Part shown: in pieces, positions 9,567 through 20,100 of the stretch | Numbering within the stretch: position 1 is the stretch's first letter | How the letters are laid out: each line of letters opens with the position of its first letter | The notes under the pieces: model-generated | Told to the model about the DNA's origin: nothing | Database searches by the model: none | Seen by the model: only the letters and a program-made list of their open reading frames with translations | Program-made: the position numbers and the translations under genes | From: Loktanella sp. D2R18 | GTDB taxonomy: Bacteria; Pseudomonadota; Alphaproteobacteria; Rhodobacterales; Rhodobacteraceae | Assembly: GCF_003318235.1 (NCBI RefSeq) | Contig: NZ_QOCG01000022.1 | Location: 161,224 to 225,223 of the forward strand | Length of the DNA stretch: 64,000 bases | Reading direction: 5' to 3'

Positions 9567-9663
9567 TTCTGTCTCAATCTATTGCTTGACGCAGACATAA
9601 AACCGCACCAGCCGTTTCACAAGGAGGCGATACGTATAAGCATCATACAAATTTGAAAAAATG

Positions 9664-9800
9664 TGGAACAAGCGACGGGAATCGAACTAGAATCACCAGC
9701 TGGGAAGGCCATGCTGCACATCCGAATTTCCGACGATAAAACAACTAATTAACGATACGCCAAAAGCGTCTTTGTAGGTTAACTGCCGGAAATGAATTAT
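9664..9800 (-). repeat. Degenerate tRNA-Gly 3'-half repeat unit, copy A
   Basis: First of three units in exact 137-bp register (9664, 9801, 9938). Read on the minus strand it holds an encoded CCA, a T-arm-like segment and an anticodon-like GGAAGG, then loses tRNA similarity. The remaining 90 bases match copy B, ending with the shared stretch TTTGTAGGTTAACTG followed by CGGAAATGAATT. This is the most diverged copy (T-stem pairing broken), so it is the oldest, and it is not a working tRNA. Confidence 0.75.
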
Positions 9801-9937
9801 TGGAGCGGGTGGGGGGAATCGAACCCCCATCTCCAGTTTGGAAAGCTATGCTGCAGATTCGTATTTAAGACAATAAAACAAATGGTTAGAGATGCAACTA
9901 ACGCATCTTTGTAGGTTAACTGTCGGAAATGAATTTG
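9801..9937 (-). repeat. tRNA-Gly 3'-half repeat unit, copy B
   Basis: Second 137-bp unit. The first 46 bases are almost identical to the 3' half of the real tRNA-Gly at 9938 (CCA, acceptor 3' strand, intact T-arm, anticodon-stem 3' side). Similarity stops at the anticodon loop, where AGCTATGCTGCAG replaces the 5' half. The rest matches the spacer of copy A. This looks like a leftover half-site from an earlier recombination at the tRNA. Confidence 0.8.
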
Positions 9938-10012
9938 TGGAGCGGGCGGGGGGAATCGAACCCCCATCTTCAGTTTGGAAAACTGAGGTCTTAACCATTA
10001 CACAACGCCCGC
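9938..10012 (-). tRNA. tRNA-Gly (anticodon TCC), with encoded CCA
   Basis: On the minus strand the 7-bp acceptor stem GCGGGCG pairs with CGCCCGC. The anticodon stem TCAGT/ACTGA encloses the loop TTTCCAA, giving anticodon TCC, and the T-arm is a perfect GGGGG/CCCCC stem around TTCGATT. The discriminator base is T and CCA is encoded at 9940-9938. It is the only complete copy among the three tandem 3' halves. Its 5' half is repeated at 63418, making it the likely target of the integrase at 62214. Confidence 0.95.
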
Positions 10013-10056
10013 GACCAAACAGACCACTAAATCACCCACAATCGGAGGTCAAGAAG
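9973..10056. repeat. Putative attachment-site repeat, left copy (tRNA-Gly 5' half plus upstream flank)
   Basis: This 84-bp segment runs from the tRNA-Gly anticodon loop through its 5' end and 44 bp beyond. It aligns without gaps to 63418-63501 in the same orientation, with about 70 of 84 bases identical. The first 46 bases differ at only two positions, and the last 13 are identical. Direct repeats containing part of a tRNA and flanking an integrase are typical of integrative elements. Confidence 0.75.
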
Positions 10057-10634
10057 TAGATTTCGAGTTCTGGTTCGATACGGTCGGAGACCGTGATCTG
10101 GGGCGGGAGTCGGCTTTGTAACTGTGGGCGGATTGCGGACATTCGCTGCATTTTGCACCGACGGCTGCTTCGCGGACTTTGCGGTCGTTCGTTTTTCGTA
10201 CTTCGCTGACGCAGCATCGCTTCGCACTTGAGGCATTCCTGTCGCCGCGTTGCAGCTCACGTCGCCAATGCGGCCATTCAGTTTGTCTATATTAATCAAA
10301 TCTAAGCCGAACTTTCACTGCACAGTGTCAGATCAATCGAGACGCCGACAAACCAGCGTGTTGCGGACGCAGCGTTTGCTTGCGCAGACAACTTCGCGGT
10401 TGCCGCATGTCTATTGCTTCGCTGCAGCTCAATTCACCGAAACGATCATTGAACCCGGCCATAGGATACCAAACCGATACTGCCCTATCGCTGCGGGCGG
10501 TATTAACAATCGCGTCCTAGGACAAAGTTGGCGCGAGCGCGGCATAGCAATCTAAGCTGTAGAAAAGGGCCATCACAGCGAGCTATATGCTTCATGGTAT
10601 ACCATCTAAAATCGAAATTATGCCGGCAAAATTG
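10013..10634. other. Non-coding stretch with dispersed-repeat sequence
   Basis: No credible gene. The sequence is dense in short GC-rich words of the TTCGCTGCAGC type, reminiscent of dispersed repeats also seen at 56150-56400 and 61950-62140. Short open frames here lack ribosome sites and protein-like composition. The promoter side of the tRNA lies at the left edge, and the 3' end of the barrel gene begins at 10635. Confidence 0.6.
10126..10173 (+). repeat. 48-bp dispersed repeat, copy 1
   Basis: Positions 10126-10173 match the reverse complement of 56233-56280 with a single mismatch in 48 bases. The match contains the core GCATTTTGCACCGACGGCTG. The two copies lie 46 kb apart in opposite orientation, both in gene-free stretches, which suggests a mobile or extragenic repeat family rather than a conserved gene. 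Confidence 0.8.
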
Positions 10635-13600
10635 CTAGAACTTCGCAACCAAATTCAAGAATGCGCCTTGATCATCTTGCACAAGGTCAGTCAGATCGTC
10701 CGAGAAACTACCGAAATTGTATCCCACACCTAATTTCACGTTGTTCCCAAAGTGCCTGTGTCCAGCAGCCAAAAGGCTGGTTTCAGACGTTCCGCCTTGC
10801 ACCGTGGTGAAGTTACGCGCTTCAACCATGACGTCCCATTCGTGGACGAGATGATAGGTAACCGACCCTGCCAGTAAGTAAGCGTCATTTTGGACAAAAT
10901 CGGAGGCGTCATCAGCCGCCGTCTCAGATGACCGGTAGCCAACTTTACCGCCAAGTGACCAATGTTCGTTGATGTCGTAAATACCATTCACGCTGACCAC
11001 ATGGCTGCGCTGGCGCGGACCGTTTTCGTCGTCGCCGTCGACGCGTTGACCGAACATGTCATGCAGGTACCGATAGCGCGCCAGCATATTGAACTTGTCG
11101 TCGAGGATCGGGCGGAACGCGTAACCTAAAACGACTTCCCCATATTCGCCGTCAAGCAGTGACCCTTGATCGGTGTCGGTCCGGGCATAGTCCAAACCCG
11201 CCACGATCCGTGCTTGGTTGCTAAATTTGTAAGTCAGATCAGACGCCAGCAGATAGGTATCTGACGCGACCTCGGTTCCATCCAATATCCCGTCATCTGC
11301 CCGATATTCGAACCGCCCAGACAGTGCCATGATCTCGGTCTCGTAAGATGCGCCGAGCGACAGCGCATAGCGTTCGAAATCGTAGTCCGCGCCATCATCA
11401 ATCCGGCCCATTTCAAAGGCGGCTGAATATTGCGTTGCGTCTGTGCGATTGTACGCCAACCCGTAAGCGCTGGTCAGAGTGCGATGCCGTCCGAAAGCGT
11501 CATAGGTGTTTTCCCCAAACGCGCGCACGTTGTCACTGACCGCGCGCTGTGCACCAACGACAAATCGTCCTCGGTCCGTGCCGTCTTGTGTCACGCCGGC
11601 CAAATCTCGACCTGCTTCGAGTTCGTAGCCCGCATAATGCGTGTTACCCGCACCATCATCATAATTGGCAAGCAGACGCGCGGCTTGCCCTTGGTCCCCA
11701 TCGGAAATGTCGGCCGTCAGCCCCCAGCCATTATCCCATGCGTAGGATGCTCCAACACCCACCCGGTCATTGCTTTCGATATCGCTGATATCAAAGCTTT
11801 TCTGTCCGTAGATGTAGACATCAGCCTGATCCGTGACGGCATAAGTCAGACGCCCACCCAGGTCGGTCCGCGTTCCCGTTTCGGTTGGATCATCAACGTC
11901 AATGCGATCAAGCAGTTCGACCCCTATTTCGGCCGTCAGCCGTTCGGTCACCTCGTAACCAATTTGCGCCCCCGCCCGGCGTTCAAGATCACCAACTGCG
12001 TTTTCATAGCTATCCAAAGAGACCCCGTAGCTCAGCCGTTCTGTTGCCTGTCCCGCGATCGCAAGTCCCCAGAGTTCTTCGTCACCAGTGGCTGTATCGA
12101 CTGTGAAATCGAGATTGCTGAACCCTTCATCACGGGCTTCGGCGTAGCCTTTGATTTGGCCGGTGCCACCCCACCCAAGGTCCGCAAAATCGGCTTGTCC
12201 TTCGACTTGCACTGCTGTCCCCGAACCCGCGAAGGGGTTTTGTGTTTCAACGATCAAACCGCCATCCGCCGAAAACGTCGAGCCAAAGCCCGGGCCATCA
12301 GATTCCGCGTAATCCAATTGCACAAACGTGTTGTCATTGGCTTGCAGACGCAGATCGGCACCGACAAGTGTTTGTTCGTCGATGCCGTTGTCTTCGACCA
12401 ATCCGGACGCGCCGATGCGAACCCCATTGCTGACCCAAACCTCAGTGCGCCCGCCGTAGGAAAACCCGTCGACATCCGTCGACGTCGGCGTATATTCATA
12501 TTGGACCACCAGCTGCAAATCGGCGTCGCCGGTGATGTCAGTGATCAGGCCGCCATCCACGATACCTGATTGCAGCGGTTGCGCCAGTGTCACAATGCCT
12601 TGGATATAGTTGATGTCATAGTCGACGCCAGCTGTCAGCGTCGTAGCCCCAATCACCCGTCCGCTGATCGGATCGCGCAACTGCACAGCCACTGTTTCCG
12701 TTCCCACGCCGATATCCTGCCGTTCAAGGAAATAGACGGAGCCACCAGTGCCCAGGAACGCTTCGCGTTGTGGCAACTGGTCGGGTTGGGCTGCGTAAAG
12801 ATCAACACTTGCGATGGCTTCGCCATTGGTGCGGGTGTCTTGGGCGGCGTAGTGGCCTTGCAGGCCATAAAGCGCGCGTTCGTTGCGCACATATTCACTG
12901 CCCCCAAGCTGGCTGTCGAAATTGCCCCACAGCGCAAAATTTCCTTGCTGTTCTAGGCGCAGATAGACCTTGCCGTCAGTGGGGGTGTTGTCGACGATTG
13001 TGCTGTCATCGCCATAAGTGGGGTAAAGGTCATTTGGATCGAGCCGGTTCAAAACCGATGCCGGGTCCTTTTCATCAAGATCGCGAAAAATCTCGTCCAG
13101 TGGGCCTTCGCCCGTGTCTAAAGACCCCGTTATCTGTAACCCGTTGTCGGTGCGCCCATCCACGTAGATCGCAAAACGACCCCGGTCGTAGGTGTCCCAA
13201 CTATCCGTGTCTGGATCAAGTTGTGTACCATAGGTCAGATCAGCGATGCCCGCATAAAACCATTCTGATCGTGGCACATCCACACGCCGCGTTTCATTCA
13301 ACGGACGCTGGCCCGCACCGTTCACGGCCACGTCGACATCATAGTCCCCGGCAGGCACGATCCGCTGGATGACGAAACCACCTGACGGATCAGGTTGCAC
13401 AGTTTCACCCAAAGCGCGCACTGTCGCACCGGGTACGAGGTCACGCCCGGACACCGTGATGGCCCCGCCATACACAGGGATGCGACTGCGGGCCATTGTG
13501 TTGGCCCCATCCTCAACCCCGTCGACCCGAGGACGCGTGTCCGCCTGTGTCAACGGTACAGGATGTGTTTCATCGTAGCGCCCATTGGCGTCATAAACCC

Positions 13601-14183
13601 GGTGGACGACATAGATGTCATCACCTTCCGGCACGGTGACGCTGGTTTGACCATTGGGGTTGATGGGTGCGACGCCAATCGTGCGTGCCCCAACTGTCCC
13701 GCCCAAATCAACGATCCGTATTTCAGCGCGGACAATATAGGCGGGATAGTTCAACGCCGATTGCAGCGTGACCTGATCACCTGCCGCGTGACTGGTGGGT
13801 TCGCCGACCACTTCCAAGTCTAACCGTGGTGCTGCCCCCAGACCGTCAAAAACAACCAGCACATCTGCTTCTGCCAAGACCACATCCACGCGACGCGCGA
13901 TATTTTCGACAGCGGCGTCTTCGACCACTTGACGGTCATTGATACGCACAGTGAACCCTGCAGCATTCGCAGGCAGGGCGAAAACCTCAGACGCTTGTTC
14001 ACCAACGGGCATGGTCACAGCCAGACCTGCATTGCCCTGTTCACAGCCCGCAGGCAACACACCATTCACAAGCTCGCACTGCGTGGATTGGCCAAATGTC
14101 ATTGTGGCGATCAAGCCGATTGCCGTGGCTCCCATAAGGCGCGCGGTTGAGCTGATACGGGGGGTACTGATAAAACGCGCCAT
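10635..14183 (-). CDS. Large outer-membrane beta-barrel protein paired with the giant repeat protein
   Basis: A 1,182-residue protein with an N-terminal signal segment (GATAIGLIATMTFG). About 300 residues of periplasmic beta-rich domains follow, including a carboxypeptidase-regulatory-like segment (GGFVIQRIVPAGDYDVDVAV). The remaining part has alternating polar/aromatic strands and the terminal phenylalanine expected of an outer-membrane barrel. A segment DPNDLYPTYGDDSTIVD followed by GKVYLRLEQQGNFALWGNF recalls outer-membrane proteins that accompany DUF11-repeat proteins in other bacteria (from memory, not searched). Start chosen at 14183 because GGAGG lies 10 bases upstream; an earlier frame start is inside the previous gene. 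It begins one base after the giant protein's stop, so the two are coupled. Substrate unknown. Confidence 0.75.
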   Translation of the reverse strand: MARFISTPRISSTARLMGATAIGLIATMTFGQSTQCELVNGVLPAGCEQGNAGLAVTMPVGEQASEVFALPANAAGFTVRINDRQVVEDAAVENIARRVDVVLAEADVLVVFDGLGAAPRLDLEVVGEPTSHAAGDQVTLQSALNYPAYIVRAEIRIVDLGGTVGARTIGVAPINPNGQTSVTVPEGDDIYVVHRVYDANGRYDETHPVPLTQADTRPRVDGVEDGANTMARSRIPVYGGAITVSGRDLVPGATVRALGETVQPDPSGGFVIQRIVPAGDYDVDVAVNGAGQRPLNETRRVDVPRSEWFYAGIADLTYGTQLDPDTDSWDTYDRGRFAIYVDGRTDNGLQITGSLDTGEGPLDEIFRDLDEKDPASVLNRLDPNDLYPTYGDDSTIVDNTPTDGKVYLRLEQQGNFALWGNFDSQLGGSEYVRNERALYGLQGHYAAQDTRTNGEAIASVDLYAAQPDQLPQREAFLGTGGSVYFLERQDIGVGTETVAVQLRDPISGRVIGATTLTAGVDYDINYIQGIVTLAQPLQSGIVDGGLITDITGDADLQLVVQYEYTPTSTDVDGFSYGGRTEVWVSNGVRIGASGLVEDNGIDEQTLVGADLRLQANDNTFVQLDYAESDGPGFGSTFSADGGLIVETQNPFAGSGTAVQVEGQADFADLGWGGTGQIKGYAEARDEGFSNLDFTVDTATGDEELWGLAIAGQATERLSYGVSLDSYENAVGDLERRAGAQIGYEVTERLTAEIGVELLDRIDVDDPTETGTRTDLGGRLTYAVTDQADVYIYGQKSFDISDIESNDRVGVGASYAWDNGWGLTADISDGDQGQAARLLANYDDGAGNTHYAGYELEAGRDLAGVTQDGTDRGRFVVGAQRAVSDNVRAFGENTYDAFGRHRTLTSAYGLAYNRTDATQYSAAFEMGRIDDGADYDFERYALSLGASYETEIMALSGRFEYRADDGILDGTEVASDTYLLASDLTYKFSNQARIVAGLDYARTDTDQGSLLDGEYGEVVLGYAFRPILDDKFNMLARYRYLHDMFGQRVDGDDENGPRQRSHVVSVNGIYDINEHWSLGGKVGYRSSETAADDASDFVQNDAYLLAGSVTYHLVHEWDVMVEARNFTTVQGGTSETSLLAAGHRHFGNNVKLGVGYNFGSFSDDLTDLVQDDQGAFLNLVAKF

Positions 14184-14184
14184 G

Positions 14185-17100
14185 TTACTGTGTCCTCCGG
14201 ACAATTCGCTCAATGGTCAGGCGATATCTGCCTTGCCCGTTCCAACGGTCGCGGATCAGGTCTTCAAGCGCGTCAAGCCGCGCGTTTGCTGTGCGCTGGC
14301 TCTCGGCGGCGCGGTAGTAAGTCAGTCGCACAACAGACGGCGTGGATTGGATGCGATCGATCAAACGGTCTGTATATTGTGCCAACGCTTGCGATGGGGC
14401 AGCACCGCCTTGGGCAAATGCTGGCGCCATCAGATCGATTTCGACCAAAGTGCCGAGGGTTGCGCCAAAGTTCAAACGGCTCATCGTGCCGGGTGTCATG
14501 CGTACGACCCGTGGGTTTTCAGTCGTTACAAAATAGCCTGTTGGCAGTGTCCGCGTGTCCAGCTTCAAGAAGAAATTCGATCCGATATCCGCAGGCAAGG
14601 CTGCACATGGAACCGAGTAGCGACCAAATTCATCAGTCGTAATCAACGTCCCGTTTGGCGTCGACAAGCGGACATTCGGTATGCCCGGTTCGCCGTCGGG
14701 TGTTACCTCTGACAATACGCCGAACTTGCCGCCCTCATAGGACTGGTCAGAAACCCCACGATCCTCGGTCAAGCCGTCTTGATAACCATTCATGTTCCGA
14801 TCGTCGAAGACCTTGCCGATGATATCGGTACATTCGAATACGGCTTCAGGACGCCGGGTCACAATGGCCGAGGCGACGTTCGACAGAACTTGCCCATCTG
14901 GCCCAATGGCAATCGCCGTGTTGACGTATTCGCCCGGTGATCCGCCCACCATGCGCACCTGATAGGTTATTTCGACAACACCGGCAGGGTCCATATCAAC
15001 CGGCCCCCACGTCAGTGTGTTTCCAGCAACGATGGGTTCGTTATCAGGACCGCCCGTGACCACAGCCGTATCAGGGGTATAGACCATGCCATCAGGCAAA
15101 GTATCTACAAAGCTGACTGCGGACTCGATTGTTGTCAGCCCATTTTCGAACCGCAGTGTGTAAGTGATCGTGTCACCCAATTGCGCATTGGCCGGACTTG
15201 CCGTCTTGGTTGCAAGAATGTCAGGATCGATGCTCGCCAATACGCCCGTGCTGGCCTCGGCCGCCAAGACAAGTTCGTCGGACACTGCCGATATTGTATT
15301 TTCGCCAGCTGGCGAACCTGCCGCCGCATCATAGCGCACTGTCAACAAGATCGTGCCAATGCTGTCGGGGGCAAGTTCTGCGCCATCAGCCACCAGTTGG
15401 ATATTGCCTGTGCCGTCATAACCAGCATTCGCGATGCCAACATCAAAGCCCGACACAACAGGTGTATCCACACCTACCAACGTCGCAGGGGCGACAAAAG
15501 CGGTCAGATCATCCTCGATCACCAAATTCGTCAGGGTGACGTTTCCGGTGTTTTCTAGGGTCATTGTAAACGTGACCTCGAAAATATCAGCGCTCAGTCG
15601 GGTCGGAACGTCGGCCTCTTTCGTAGCAATGGCTTCGGGCGTTTGCACGATTGTCGCCACGGTTGGATCATCCGTCGTGTTGCCATCTGCATCGTCACCA
15701 TTGTCCGAAACATCGGACACGGGCCCGCCAGTTGGTGAGACGCTGCTCACCGTCGCGGTGTTGGTGATCGCACCGCTATCAATATCGGCCTGCGTCATCT
15801 CATATGTGACGGTGTAAGTGACCGTCTCGGTTGGCGGCAGCAGGCCATCGACAAGGCCAGACACCACGATATCCAGCGGAGCAAGCGGCGTGCCATCTGC
15901 ATTGGTCATTGTGTCTTCCAACGTGACATCTGACAGGGTGACGTTGCCGGTATTCTCCGCTGTGATGGTAAAGACAACGTTTTCGCCAGCCAGCGTTCCC
16001 ACACTGGTGACGACCTTGGTGACATCAAGACCGGGTGTCGGGGGGAACGTCAGCGTTGTCGGATCATCGGTCGTATTGCCGTCACCGTCATCGCCGTTGT
16101 CTGATGTATCCTCAACCGGATTGCCATCTACGTCTTGGGTCGCAATCAGCGCAGTGTTTGAGATACCACCCGCATCGATATCATCCTGCGTCAACGTATA
16201 GGACACATCCCATGTCCAAACCTCGCCCGGATCAAGGGTCGTATCATTGTTGTCCAATGGGTTCGCTGTCCGGCCTGGCCCAGTGATATCGCCGCTAAGG
16301 TCCGTTCCGTCTGATCGCGTGAGCGCATCGCTGGGGACGACGTTAAACAAATCGACGTTGCCGCGGTTTGCTGCACGAATTTCAAAGATCACCGTTTCAC
16401 CAACAGCCAACGCCGTTTGGGTGATCACCTTTTCAACATCCAAAACAGGAACCGTATCAATGACCACTTCGGTCGGATCGTCGGTTGTATTACCGTCCCC
16501 GTCATTGCCATCGTCGGACACGTCAAAGACATTTCCGCCGCCGGGTGGTTGAGAAAAAACGGTCGCTGTATTCGCAAAGCCGCCTGCGTTGATGTCGTCT
16601 TGGGTGATCTCGTATGTCGACTGGTAGGTCCAGATCTCGCCGGGATCCAACAACCCATCTGTATCCACATCGCCCGTGGCAAAGCCGCCTGTTTCCTGCA
16701 AGGTCACAGGGGTCGTCAGGTCAAGCGGCGTGCCATCATTCCGGCTGAGATCATCCGCTATATTGACGCCGCTCAATGACACATTGCCCGTATTTTCTGC
16801 TATGAACGTAAAGGTGACAAGGCTGCCCAACGTCGTTGCAGGCACCTCTGCCGTTTTGGTTAGCGCGATCCCGGGTTCTTGATCGGGCCCAGCTACGGTG
16901 ACGGTATCATCAATCGTCACCGGAATATCGCCGGGCGCGATCCCATCGGCGGTGGCGGTGTTCACGATCTCGCCTGCGTCGATATCCTCTTGCGTCACAG
17001 TGACCGCGACGGAACAGGCATTGCTGATTTCACCCGGCAAAAGGGTTCCCACATCACAACTAAACGTGCCCGCCCCGTTTGTCAGGACATCCGTCACCGT

Positions 17101-20100
17101 GATGTCCGAGATCGTGTAGATGCTGGTGTTTGTCACTTGGAAGACAAAGGTTAGATCACTGTCCAGATCACCAAACGGATCAGGGTTCGCAATTTTCTCA
17201 AGATCAAGCGTTGGAGTAACAACCGGTCCGGTTGACGTCGCAGTGCCGTCCTGTGGCGCTATCGCGTTGCCATCAGGGGCCACACCCGTAGCCGTGGCCA
17301 CATTGGTGATTGAACCATTGTCGATATCGCTTTGTTCAATGGTGTAGCTGCCGGAACAGATCAGTTCGCCACCCACAGGCAATGTGTCGATATCGCAAGC
17401 CAAAGTTGGGAACAACGGATCATCCACGACCACATTGGTCAGGGTCTGGTTGCCTGTGTTGGTGACAGCGATGTCATAGGTCAACGTATCTCCAACAGCC
17501 GCATAGGTCAGTGCATCAACTTCTTTCAGGATCGTCACACCGGGATCTTGGGTCGCTTCAACAGTGACATCGTCAGGTTCAGACAGAACGATAGTCGGGA
17601 TGCTGCCAAATTCGGTGCGCGCAAAAGCTTCGTTCAGAACTTCGCCGGCATCGACGTCATCTTGGGTGACGACATAGGTCGCCTCGCAGGTCACGGATTC
17701 CATGCTTGCAAGCTCTGGGTCATCAACCGACGGCACGAAACAAGCAATCGGATCGGCAAACAGCGTGTCAAACACTTCGACATCGCGGGCAAAGGCAATA
17801 TCGCCTGCATTGGTGATCTCGAACTGATAGACCAGCTGATCGCCTTCTTCGTCGAAGGTCAGTGTGCCGCTATCAGTGCCGTCGGGTTGGTTGGCTTGGA
17901 ACAGCGTCTTTTCGATTTGCAGGGCAGGTTCGCCGTCATTGGGAATCGTCTCAGAGGCAACTTCGGAATCAATATCGCCGGAAGACGCCGTCGCATTGTT
18001 AACCACAACAGCCAGCGCCACGTCATCCGACGTGATCGCATAATCCGCGGTACAGATATACGTATCACCCGGTGCTAGCCCGTCAGCCGGAAACACAGGA
18101 CAATTGTAATCTGCGGCATCAAAAAGCGCATCGTCGATGGTGATCGCATCGGTCAGCGTCGTGTTGCCCGTATTGGTCGACGTGAACGTGTACGTCACGA
18201 CCAGCCCGGTCACGAAATCCACAGGTTCAACCGACGGGGCCTCTTTCACCAAGGCAAGTGCTGGCGTTTGGACGGCTGACACAGTCACGTCACCCGACAC
18301 AGGTGCAGCATCGCCCACTGTTGCTGTTGCGGCATTGGTGAAACCGCCGTTATCGACATCTTCCTGTGTCGTCTCATAATCGCCCGTACAGATAATTGAC
18401 GCGTCGGGCGCGATATCTGTCGCCGGGCAAGTGATCGTCCCACCCTGATCGGTGATCAGCGGGTCCGCGATGTCATAGGGCGGTGAAAGGGTGATGTTAC
18501 CCGTGTTCGTGATCTCGAACTCAAAGGTAAGAACCTCTTCATCCGCGTCAAAAGACGGGCCAAACCCATCTGCCAAACGCTTGTCGAGCAAGATCGTGGG
18601 CACAGGTGCGATATCCAAGACGGTTGGGTCAGCCCCCGCGCCGTCATCATCAGACACATCCGTCACAGGCAGGCCAATCGGCGGGGTTCCGGTCGCAGTG
18701 GCGGTATTCGTGATACCGCCCGCGTCGATGTCGTCTTGGGTCAAAACGTAAGACGCGCTGTAGGTTGCCGTTTCGCCAACCTGCAATGTGCCTTCGCCAG
18801 ACCCATCGTCAGCACCTGTAAATGTGAGACCAGTCAAGGTGAGAGGCGTCGCTGCAGCATCGTTGCGTGTCAGTTCATCACTGGCGATCGCAACATCTGA
18901 CAAAGTGACATTGCCAGTGTTGGCCACAGTGATGTCAAACCGAACTGTGCCGCCCAATTCTGTGGTCGTCGAGGTGATCACCTTGACAGTTTCCAGTGAT
19001 GGTTCCGCCGGGATCAAAACAGGTGTCGGGTCATCGCCGTCACCGGTGCCATTGTCGGAAACATCCGTGACCGAAGTGTCATCGGGGCTGTCCGCCTCAA
19101 CCAAAACAGAGTTGGTGATGCCGCCTGCATCAATGTCATCTTGGGTTAGGGCATAGGTGACGGTATAAACCCAATCCTCTCCCACATCCAAAACGCCCGC
19201 GTCGCCATCATCGACCGTATCCCAAACAGGTGCGGGCACAGGGGTAATCGGGGTGCCGTCGGCACGGCGCAACGTATCCGTCAGTGTGACCGCATCCAGC
19301 GTCACGTTCCCAGTGTTTGCGACCACAATTTCAAAGACGATCTGGTCGCCTTCAGCGCTGCCAGTTTGGCTTTGGACCGTTTTTATTGCTTCGATGCCGG
19401 GCGCGCTGTCCGCGAGATCAACAACCGCATTATCACTGTCTGTCGGCGGGGTCGTGCCATCGGGACTTTCGGTCGTGACCGTGACCACATTGGTCAGGTC
19501 CGTACCCGCATCGATGTCCTCTTGTGTGACGATATAAGTCGCCGTCAACGTCACGATTTCGTCGGGCGCAAGGGTTGCGATAACACCAGCGTTTGGCGCG
19601 ATGGTCAGCGCAGATGTACCTGTCGCCGAAGCGTGTTGGTCATCCAACGTCACATTTTCCAGCGTCACGTTGCCCGTATTTTCGACGTTGTAGGTATATG
19701 TCAGCTCAGTCCCAACAGTGACGTCGGTATCCTCGGAAACTAACTTTTCGATCTCGATCCCAGGTGTGCGATCCGCAAGATCAACCACCTCGTCATCAGT
19801 CGCTGTAGGTCCCGTTGTGCCTGCGGGTCCGGTCGAAGTCGCCGTGACGGTGTTCGTGAGATCGGCGCCTGCATCGATATCATCCTGCGTGACGGTATAT
19901 GTCGCCGTGAGGGTCGCCATTTCGCCGGGCAGCAAGGTATCAACAACATTTCCACCGGGTGAAAAGTCCAGAAACGCAACGCCCGAGGCAGAGACATGTT
20001 CATCCACCAGTGTAATGTCTTCTAGCGTCACGTTGCCCATATTTGTGACGTCATAAGTGTAGGTCAGAATGGTGCCTTCAACGACATCCAAATCAGCTGA

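Noticed and set aside
9801..9875. Second functional tRNA-Gly
   Set aside because: The 3' half is intact but the 5' half and D-arm are missing, so no acceptor stem can form.
11430..12569. Long plus-strand open frame of 379 codons opposite the barrel gene
   Set aside because: Antisense to a well-supported outer-membrane protein; composition is Arg/Cys/His-rich and unlike a protein, with no ribosome site.
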